Shown here: positions 58,612 through 64,000 of the stretch, one piece after another
Layout of the letters: each line of letters opens with the position of its first letter
Numbering within the stretch: the stretch's first letter is position 1
Assembly (NCBI RefSeq): GCF_000332495.1
Contig: NZ_AOGW02000004.1
Coordinates: 1-64,000 of the forward strand
Source of the DNA: Leptospira terpstrae serovar Hualin str. LT 11-33 = ATCC 700639
Lineage (GTDB): Bacteria; Spirochaetota; Leptospiria; Leptospirales; Leptospiraceae
Length of the DNA: 64,000 bases
Direction of reading: 5' to 3'
The notes under the pieces: generated by a model
The model's database searches: none
What the model saw: the letters and a program-made list of their open reading frames with translations, nothing else
What the model was told of the DNA's origin: nothing
Position numbers and translations under genes: made by a program

Positions 58612-59664
58612 TTGTCAGGTCCCATAGTACGTAATTACAAAGGAGGTTCCATCGTCTACTTCGAGAAAGACAAGGCGGAGGATATCTTTGTACTACAAAA
58701 AGGTCGTGTTGTACTAACTTACACGAATATCAACGGTGTGGAGCTGAAAGAGGATGTAAAACTCGGTGAGTTTTTCGGAGTTAAGAGTGCCATCGGTCGT
58801 TACCCCAGAGAGGAAACGGCACAAGTCATTGGAGCCGCTACAGTTCTTGTCTTCAAAGTCCCCGAATTCGAGAAATTTGTATCAGACAAAACCCATTTAA
58901 TCATCAAAATGCTAAAGGTGTTCTCAAGCCAACTCCGGCAAGTCCACCGCCAAGTTAGGGAAATCCTCGGACAAGGGGAAGCAAAGAACCCTGCATTCGA
59001 ACTAATGAACGTGGCCGAAGTTTTTTATAAAAATGGGAACTTTGAACATGCGGCTTACGCTTTTGAGAAGTATTTACAACACTACCCGGACGGAATGTAC
59101 GTAGACAGAGCCAGACAACTTGTGGATTTAGCTCGCAAAAAAACTCCCTTCCCGCTCACCATACAAGAGTTAGTGTATAAACCGGAGCCTGGGGCACAAT
59201 CTGGTAAACTGCAAGAGATGTTAAAAACGATGGCAGTTCCAACGCAAAACTCCACCTCAAGCGTAGATCCAAACTCCATCCTTTCCCAATACGACAAAGC
59301 ATCTACTTTAATGAATGCAGGAAAGTATGCAGACGCAATCGACCTGTTTAAACTCGTTTCAGAAAGAACAGATTCTGTTACCCAAGAAGAGGAACAATTT
59401 GTCGAAAATTCTTTATTTTATATGGGTAAGTCAAGTTTCAAAGCAAAAGACTATCCTAGTGCCATAACACATTTCTCTAATTTTATTAAAAAATATCCCA
59501 AAGGTCTTTTGCTCAAAGAAAATTTGTATCACCTAGCACTTGCTACAGAAGCATCCGGTGATAAAGAAAAATCCAAACAATTATTCCAAAAGGTTACTCA
59601 AATGCCACCTTTGGATGATAGTATCTCTGAAGATGCTAAATCCAAACTCAAAGGAGGCAAATAG
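58612..59664 (+). CDS. cyclic-nucleotide-binding-domain protein with TPR repeats
   Basis: About 350 residues from a TTG at 58612, preceded six bases earlier by GAGG. A longer frame from GTG 58543 would overlap the amidohydrolase and adds residues of no domain. The cNMP-binding domain (about 1-115) has [20 protein letters not shown], then [18 protein letters not shown]. Two TPR-like blocks follow ([20 protein letters not shown] and [16 protein letters not shown]). There is no DNA-binding helix, so it probably acts through protein contacts. It overlaps the next gene start by one base. Confidence 0.78.
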   Translation: MSGPIVRNYKGGSIVYFEKDKAEDIFVLQKGRVVLTYTNINGVELKEDVKLGEFFGVKSAIGRYPREETAQVIGAATVLVFKVPEFEKFVSDKTHLIIKMLKVFSSQLRQVHRQVREILGQGEAKNPAFELMNVAEVFYKNGNFEHAAYAFEKYLQHYPDGMYVDRARQLVDLARKKTPFPLTIQELVYKPEPGAQSGKLQEMLKTMAVPTQNSTSSVDPNSILSQYDKASTLMNAGKYADAIDLFKLVSERTDSVTQEEEQFVENSLFYMGKSSFKAKDYPSAITHFSNFIKKYPKGLLLKENLYHLALATEASGDKEKSKQLFQKVTQMPPLDDSISEDAKSKLKGGK

Positions 59665-60308
59665 TGAACGACCAAATGTTGGAAGCCATGTTTGGAAAGT
59701 TTGGAAAAGTATTCCAGCCAAACGAAGTATTGTTTTGTGAATATGAGCCAGGAAACGACTTTTACCTAATCAAAGAAGGGAAAGTCAAAATTACAAAAAC
59801 CATTGGAACAAGTATCAAAACCTTAGATGTTTTAGAATCGGGTGATATCTTGGGAGAAATGGCAATTTTAGAAGAACAACCACGTTCTGCCACAGCCATT
59901 GCTGTCACGGAAGTGAAAGCACTCAATTTTAACCGCGCCAATTTTGAAATGCTTATGACCAAAAACCCGGCATTAGCAATGAAACTCCTTCATATTTTTT
60001 CCTTTCGTATTTATGACCAAAAACGACGCTTGATGATCCTACTTATGGATGATATTATTGGTAAAGTTTGCGACGTCTTTGTTATGTTATACGAAAAACA
60101 GTATAACAACGATGTATATAATGAAATTATCCTTTCTGCTACTGTAGACGACATTGCCAATTGGTGCGCCCAACCTGTGGGAGAAGTCCAAAAGGTGCTA
60201 ATGCAGTATGTAAAAACAGGGAAACTTGATCTCTATCCGGATAAAATTGTTATTCACAATATCTCCGATTTCCAAAGGATAGTGAATCAGAAACGTAAAC
60301 CAACGTAA
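59664..60308 (+). CDS. Crp/Fnr-family cyclic-nucleotide-binding regulator
   Basis: 214 residues. The cNMP domain spans about 10-125: [20 protein letters not shown], then [19 protein letters not shown]. The C-terminal part ([20 protein letters not shown]) matches the position of the winged helix of Crp proteins but lacks a clear recognition-helix signature, so DNA binding is likely but not sure. The GTG start has an excellent AAAGGAGG. Second cNMP protein in a tandem pair; the tRNA gene starts two bases after its stop. Confidence 0.82.
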   Translation: MNDQMLEAMFGKFGKVFQPNEVLFCEYEPGNDFYLIKEGKVKITKTIGTSIKTLDVLESGDILGEMAILEEQPRSATAIAVTEVKALNFNRANFEMLMTKNPALAMKLLHIFSFRIYDQKRRLMILLMDDIIGKVCDVFVMLYEKQYNNDVYNEIILSATVDDIANWCAQPVGEVQKVLMQYVKTGKLDLYPDKIVIHNISDFQRIVNQKRKPT

Positions 60309-60310
60309 AA

Positions 60311-60383
60311 GCTCCCATAGCTCAGGTGGATAGAGCACTAGTTTCCTAAACTGGGGACACAGGTTCGAATCCTGTTGGGGGCA
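60311..60383 (+). tRNA. tRNA-Arg (anticodon CCU)
   Basis: 73 bases folding as a full cloverleaf. Acceptor GCTCCCA with TGGGGGC (one G-U pair), D stem GCTC/GAGC, anticodon stem CTAGT/ACTGG with loop TTCCTAA (anticodon CCT, reading AGG), T stem ACAGG/CCTGT with loop TTCGAAT, discriminator A. CCA is not encoded. It begins two bases after an upstream stop and ends six bases before prmC. Confidence 0.95.
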
Positions 60384-60389
60384 TAAGAT

Positions 60390-61274
60390 ATGGCGGAACT
60401 ACCAGGAACCCTACTTTATTATTTAAAACGGTCTACAGAATTTCTGGAGAAAAAGGAAATTCCAAACCCACGTGTGGACGCAGAATGGCTACTTTCGGAT
60501 CTACTCGGCCTTCCTCGAATCAAACTGTATGCACAGTTTGAGATGCCTCTCGGCCAAAAAGAAATTGATCTGTACAGAGAACGAATTCTCGAACGGAGCA
60601 AAAGAAAACCCGTTGCATACATCACTGGCAAAAAAGGATTTCATAAATTTGAATACCTAGTTTCTGAAGATGTCCTCATCCCAAGACCAGAAACAGAAGA
60701 ACTTGTGGATTACCTCTGGAAAGCAAAAGAACAATTACCAAAAAACGAAAGCGGCGAAATCCAAATCTGGGATTTATGTTCTGGGAGTGGTTGCATTGGT
60801 TTAAGCCTTGCCCAACTTATAGAATCTAGTGTGGTGACTCTCTCTGATTTTTCAGAAAAAGCAATCGAAGTGAGTAAACAAAATGCAGAGAAATACAACC
60901 TAACAGACAGAACACATTTTTTTGTTTCTGATTTGGATTTGTCTCTTCCTAAAGAATTACAATTTGATTTGATTGTTTCCAATCCCCCTTATATCCCGGA
61001 ATCAGAAAAACCAGAGATTATGCCAGATGTTTTAGAGTATGAACCTCACTTGGCCCTCTTTGTGTCGGACTTTAAAGAATTCCACAAACGATTGTTAACT
61101 GCAATGAAGTCTAAATTAAAACCTGGTGGTAAGTTGATGATGGAAACTCACCCTTTGTATATGGATAAGTTGGAATCACTGGCAGAGGAACTAGGGTTTC
61201 TTTCGCGTATGAGAATTTTAGACAGTTCCAAAAAGGAACGTTTCTTTTTTGCCGAAGCCCCTTCTCTGTCTTAA
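60390..61274 (+). CDS. prmC: peptide chain release factor N5-glutamine methyltransferase
   Basis: Methylates the GGQ glutamine of RF1/RF2. 294 residues. The N-terminal helical domain includes PRVDAEWLLSDLLGL, PVAYITGKKGFHKFEYLV and the PRPETEELVD block are typical, the SAM site is IWDLCSGSGCIGLSLA, and the catalytic motif VSNPPYIPESE is intact. The only G-rich stretch ahead of the ATG (TGGGGGC) belongs to the tRNA acceptor arm. Confidence 0.94.
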   Translation: MAELPGTLLYYLKRSTEFLEKKEIPNPRVDAEWLLSDLLGLPRIKLYAQFEMPLGQKEIDLYRERILERSKRKPVAYITGKKGFHKFEYLVSEDVLIPRPETEELVDYLWKAKEQLPKNESGEIQIWDLCSGSGCIGLSLAQLIESSVVTLSDFSEKAIEVSKQNAEKYNLTDRTHFFVSDLDLSLPKELQFDLIVSNPPYIPESEKPEIMPDVLEYEPHLALFVSDFKEFHKRLLTAMKSKLKPGGKLMMETHPLYMDKLESLAEELGFLSRMRILDSSKKERFFFAEAPSLS

Positions 61275-61285
61275 AAATATATTTT

Positions 61286-61693
61286 TCATTGCCTAGCAAT
61301 TTGTACGGCTGACTGGATTTTAAAAAGAAGCAGGTATAAATCTTTTTCGTTCGTATCACTTAAATCCTTTCGGAACACCTCGTCTGCAGAGGCAATGATG
61401 GGGAGACCTTTTTCCCAAATCTCTTTTCCTTTTTTGGTAAACCGCAAACGATACAACCGTTTGTCCGTTGCGGAAACTTCTCGTTTCACCCATGTTTTTT
61501 TGACCCAACCATCCACAAGCCGAGATATTGTCGTTTTGTCTTTTACGAGTCGGTCGCTTAAGTCCTTCTGGCTCATAGTTTCAGATTCTACCAAAGGAAG
61601 AAGCTGCATCCACTCATCAAACTGCATCCCGATTCCTTTTTTTGCAAATTCATACGCGAGATAGCGCCGCATTAGAAGCAGGGTTTCACTCAT
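61286..61693 (-). CDS. MarR-family transcriptional regulator
   Basis: About 135 residues from the ATG at 61693 (GTG at 61726 also possible). The winged-helix core is visible: LPLVESETMSQKDLSDRLVK, DKTTISRLVDGWVKKTWVKR and the wing REVSATDKRLYRLRFTKKGK. The dimer acts as a repressor released by a ligand. Divergent from a hydrolase across about 150 bases that contain two matched inverted repeats, most likely its operators. Confidence 0.9.
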   Translation of the reverse strand: MSETLLLMRRYLAYEFAKKGIGMQFDEWMQLLPLVESETMSQKDLSDRLVKDKTTISRLVDGWVKKTWVKREVSATDKRLYRLRFTKKGKEIWEKGLPIIASADEVFRKDLSDTNEKDLYLLLFKIQSAVQIARQ

Positions 61694-61769
61694 ATAAATT
61701 CCCAAATAGTTAGAGATTCCTTTCACAATTCCAGTTATCGCATTTTATTTGGATCCTTCAAGTCTTTTT

Positions 61770-61809
61770 TAGTTGCAAAAAGCAACTATATAGTTGTATT
61801 GTGCAACTA
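61770..61809. promoter_or_regulatory. two 19-bp MarR-type operators
   Basis: TAGTTGCAAAAAGCAACTA (61770-61788) is an inverted repeat with 7-bp arms around a five-base centre, and TAGTTGTATTGTGCAACTA (61791-61809) has the same outer arms. The centres are 21 bases apart, two DNA turns, so two dimers would bind on one face. They lie between the divergent marR and hydrolase genes. Confidence 0.8.
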
Positions 61810-61847
61810 AAGTAATTTCGATCCAAAATTTCCTGGAGGTGGAGAGT

Positions 61848-62705
61848 ATGAGTTGGACATACCAAACAATAGAAAGAGAGGGTTTTGCTCTCCAAGTGGC
61901 AAAAAATAGAACAGAAGGACCGCATCTATTTTGGATCGGCAGCTCTTTGTATTATCCTCGTGTGATCCCAAAACAAATGGCAGACCAATACCAAATCACA
62001 ATCGTCGACCAAAGAGGGTTTGCCAAACGAACCAAGTCGAAGCCTGACACAAAAGTTGATTATGATTTAGAAAAACTACTCGAGGATTTTGCTTTCATTC
62101 AATCAGAACTCAAAATCCCCACTTGTCCGGTGATTGGCCATTCGGGTCATGGGTATATGGCTCTAGCTTATGCGGCTAAATTTCCAAACAGGGTATCAAA
62201 ACTTTGTATGGTTTCTACAGGGCCGAGTCATGGGAGTCATATGTTAGAGGCAGAGGATTACTTCCAAAAAAATGCATCTGACTTACGTAAGTCGGCGCAT
62301 ACCGCAAACCAGATTCGGTTCCAAAAGAATATAGAAGAATCACCTGCAGATTTTTTTATTCATTTCTGTGTGAGCCAAGAAGCCAAAGGTTTTTACGAAA
62401 TTCCTTTTCCATCCCGTAAGTTTTGGGAAGGTATCCACACAAACAAATTAGGTTTTGATTATCTTTTTGGAGAAGTGTTTCGGGACATTGATGTTTCCGA
62501 ATATTTAAATGAAGTTTCGGTTCCTGTATGGATCTCTATGGGAAAGGAAGACTTCCAAGTTGCACCTTATTACACTTGGGAATCGATATTAAAAAAGTTT
62601 CCCCAAGTAAAAATGACTGTGATCGAGAAAAGTAGCCACTTACCTTTTTTAGAAAGACCAGATGAATTTTTAAAACAGTTTAAAAACTGGTTGGACAGTA
62701 AGTAA
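61848..62705 (+). CDS. alpha/beta hydrolase
   Basis: 285 residues from the ATG at 61848, which has GGAGGTGGAG ahead of it; the frame extends back to 61794, but that would run through the operators. The nucleophile elbow is VIGHSGHGYMALAYAAKFP (Ser in GHSGHG), with the oxyanion region FWIGSSLYYPR and the His in KSSHLPFLERP; the acid is probably in GKEDFQVAP. Similar to proline iminopeptidase or small-molecule hydrolases; substrate unknown. Probably repressed by the MarR next to it. Confidence 0.88.
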   Translation: MSWTYQTIEREGFALQVAKNRTEGPHLFWIGSSLYYPRVIPKQMADQYQITIVDQRGFAKRTKSKPDTKVDYDLEKLLEDFAFIQSELKIPTCPVIGHSGHGYMALAYAAKFPNRVSKLCMVSTGPSHGSHMLEAEDYFQKNASDLRKSAHTANQIRFQKNIEESPADFFIHFCVSQEAKGFYEIPFPSRKFWEGIHTNKLGFDYLFGEVFRDIDVSEYLNEVSVPVWISMGKEDFQVAPYYTWESILKKFPQVKMTVIEKSSHLPFLERPDEFLKQFKNWLDSK

Positions 62706-62712
62706 CAAAAAA

Positions 62713-62741
62713 ACCCGCTCCCTTTCGGTAAGCGGGTCTTT
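62713..62741. terminator. bidirectional rho-independent terminator
   Basis: ACCCGCT (62713-62719) and AGCGGGT (62731-62737) pair perfectly around an 11-base loop. On the plus strand TCTTTT follows; on the minus strand a seven-T run follows. It serves both the hydrolase and the convergent mdh. Confidence 0.9.
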
Positions 62742-62763
62742 TCCACAAATCATGTAGAGTGCA

Positions 62764-63747
62764 TTAACCAAGCATGTCTTTAACTTCGTTTCTTTCTTCT
62801 TTCAATTCGTTGTGAGTGATATCAAATTTTTCCTTACCAAAAGCATTGATTTCTAGACCGGTTACGATCTCTAATTTTTTGCCATCAGACTTAAGTGGGT
62901 ATCCAAAGATAAGACCTTTGTCTACACCATACTCTCCATTCGAGTGGCAAGCAGCACTGAACCAGTCACCTGCTTTTGTAGGAGTCACAATGTTATGCAC
63001 TGTGTCGACAACTGCATTTGCTGCAGAAGCCGCAGAAGAAGCACCGCGAGCGGCAATGATGGCAGCTCCCCGTTTTTGTACGGTAGAGATAAAATCACCT
63101 TTCAACCAGTCATGGTCACTGATCACATCAGTAGCAATTTTTCCGTTGATTTTAGCATTGTAAAAGTCTGGGTATTGAGTGGCAGAGTGGTTTCCCCAAA
63201 TCGCAACATTGGAAACATCTTTTACAAGAACTCCCGCTTTTTGAGCCAATTGTGTTTTAGCACGGTTTTCATCAAGACCTGTCATCGCAAACCATCTGTC
63301 AGACGGAACACCTTTTGCATTGTTCATTGCAATGAGAGCATTTGTATTACAAGGGTTACCAACAACAAGAACTCTTACATCACTAGCAGCATTCTTTTCG
63401 ATTGCTTTCCCTTGTGTTGTAAAAATCCCACCGTTGATTTTGAGTAGATCCCCTCTTTCCATTCCTGCTTTTCTAGGAACAGAACCAACAAGCAGAGCCC
63501 AGTTGATGTCACGGAACGCCTCATCAATGTTAGAAGAAACAGATACTTTTTCCAAAAGAGGAAATGCACAGTCGTCTAATTCCATAATGACACCTTTTGC
63601 AGCAGGAAGTGCTTGTTCCAGTTCTAACAATTGGAGTTCCACTGCAGTGTCAGGTCCAAACATTTGTCCTGAAGCGATACGAAATAGTAGTGCGTATCCG
63701 ATTTGTCCGGCAGCACCAGTAACAGCAACTTTTACTTTTTTGCTCAT
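62764..63747 (-). CDS. mdh: malate dehydrogenase
   Basis: Oxidises malate to oxaloacetate with NAD in the TCA cycle. 327 residues, the long-type (cytosolic-like) MDH. The NAD motif is [21 protein letters not shown], broken here as [13 protein letters not shown] and FRIASG. Substrate arginines are in [15 protein letters not shown] and [12 protein letters not shown], and the catalytic His is in [24 protein letters not shown] precedes the ATG. It follows a DsbA-like gene by 29 bases on the same strand. Confidence 0.95.
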   Translation of the reverse strand: MSKKVKVAVTGAAGQIGYALLFRIASGQMFGPDTAVELQLLELEQALPAAKGVIMELDDCAFPLLEKVSVSSNIDEAFRDINWALLVGSVPRKAGMERGDLLKINGGIFTTQGKAIEKNAASDVRVLVVGNPCNTNALIAMNNAKGVPSDRWFAMTGLDENRAKTQLAQKAGVLVKDVSNVAIWGNHSATQYPDFYNAKINGKIATDVISDHDWLKGDFISTVQKRGAAIIAARGASSAASAANAVVDTVHNIVTPTKAGDWFSAACHSNGEYGVDKGLIFGYPLKSDGKKLEIVTGLEINAFGKEKFDITHNELKEERNEVKDMLG

Positions 63748-63776
63748 ATAAATTTTCCTTTTTAGTTTATAATCTA

Positions 63777-64000
63777 TTATTGTTTTAATTCTTTTTGGAT
63801 GATCTCATCGAAGTTTTCGAAAGGTAATGCTCCCGAAACAAAGATCCCATTGATAAAGAATGCAGGAGTTCCGCTCACACCTACTTTTTGTCCGTCTTGA
63901 ATATCGGCATCAATCTCTGCTTTAAGACTTACTGCATTTTTCATACAAGCCTGGTATTTGTCTTTGGGGATACCCGCTTTGACAATGAGAGCATCTACAT
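63777..64000 (-). CDS. DsbA-family thioredoxin-fold protein, 3' part
   Basis: Only the last ~74 codons are inside the window; the gene runs off the right edge. The visible end has helix [18 protein letters not shown], then [20 protein letters not shown] with the cis-proline loop (GTPAFF), then [14 protein letters not shown] and the stop. This is the C-terminal half of a DsbA/DSBA-like oxidoreductase; the CxxC site would be beyond the edge. It is upstream of mdh on the same strand. Confidence 0.85.
   Translation of the reverse strand, partial: VDALIVKAGIPKDKYQACMKNAVSLKAEIDADIQDGQKVGVSGTPAFFINGIFVSGALPFENFDEIIQKELKQ

Noticed and set aside
1..64000. CRISPR array, prophage, insertion sequence or genomic island
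   Set aside because: No regular direct repeats, transposase, integrase or phage structural genes were seen, and the gene content is housekeeping and metabolic throughout.

Overview
The window is from a spirochaete and almost certainly from Leptospira. The base composition looks low to moderate in GC. The supporting features are a gene set typical of that genus (a complete oxygen-tolerant heme pathway with a fused HemC-HemD and a short HemA), a cysteine-free flagellar hook protein with the residue pattern reported for Leptospira, and an exact copy of the TGACA-N6-TGACA HemR box upstream of hemA. A saprophytic-type species is my guess; the sequence alone does not settle it. No prophage, insertion sequence or CRISPR array was seen, so this is ordinary chromosome.

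Layout. 1-13.5 kb: two sensor kinases, trpC with a STAS protein, murD, fabI, an HD-GYP phosphodiesterase and an uncharacterised membrane/TPR pair. 13.5-17.3 kb: flagellar operon fliK-flgD-flgE (minus strand, ended by a terminator). 17.4-31.1 kb: a near-complete assimilatory sulfate island: sulfate importer (sbp-cysTWA), APS reductase (cysH), ATP sulfurylase (cysDN), a TauD/SyrP-like oxygenase with a BASS-family transporter, NADPH sulfite reductase (cysJI, minus strand) and siroheme synthesis (cobA plus a Met8-like protein). 31.1-34.8 kb: a lipoprotein, a NERD/degenerate-helicase protein whose last codons overlap the rnpB RNA antisense, rnpB, a small exported protein and msrB. 34.9-44.2 kb: hemA-hemCD-hemB-hemL-hemE-hemN-hemY on the plus strand, with start-stop overlaps throughout, converging on hemH. 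44.2-47.1 kb: cysK-topA-hemH operon, in which topA has no canonical start codon. 47.1-54.4 kb: HEAT protein, PHA-type regulator, uncharacterised genes, a four-gene operon with a DPPR-synthase-like prenyltransferase and a TlpA-like thioredoxin, and a TrkH/KtrB-type K+ channel. 54.4-64 kb: fusA, a LysM protein with a degenerate M23 domain, an amidohydrolase, two cyclic-nucleotide-binding proteins, a tRNA-Arg(CCU) wedged between genes, prmC, a MarR/hydrolase pair with two clear operators, mdh, and the end of a DsbA-like gene.

How it fits together: uroporphyrinogen III made by the heme cluster is the common precursor for heme and, through CobA/Met8, for the siroheme needed by CysI. CysI supplies sulfide to CysK. 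The window therefore holds two linked metabolic blocks (tetrapyrroles and sulfur).

The observations I find most worth checking are the AUC start of topA, the regulatory boxes between msrB and hemA, the tRNA embedded in an mRNA unit beside prmC, the double MarR operator, the rnpB/NERD overlap, and inverted repeats in the sulfur-gene leaders. No clear-cut novel defence or mobile system is visible; the closest candidate is the lone NERD/degenerate helicase protein.
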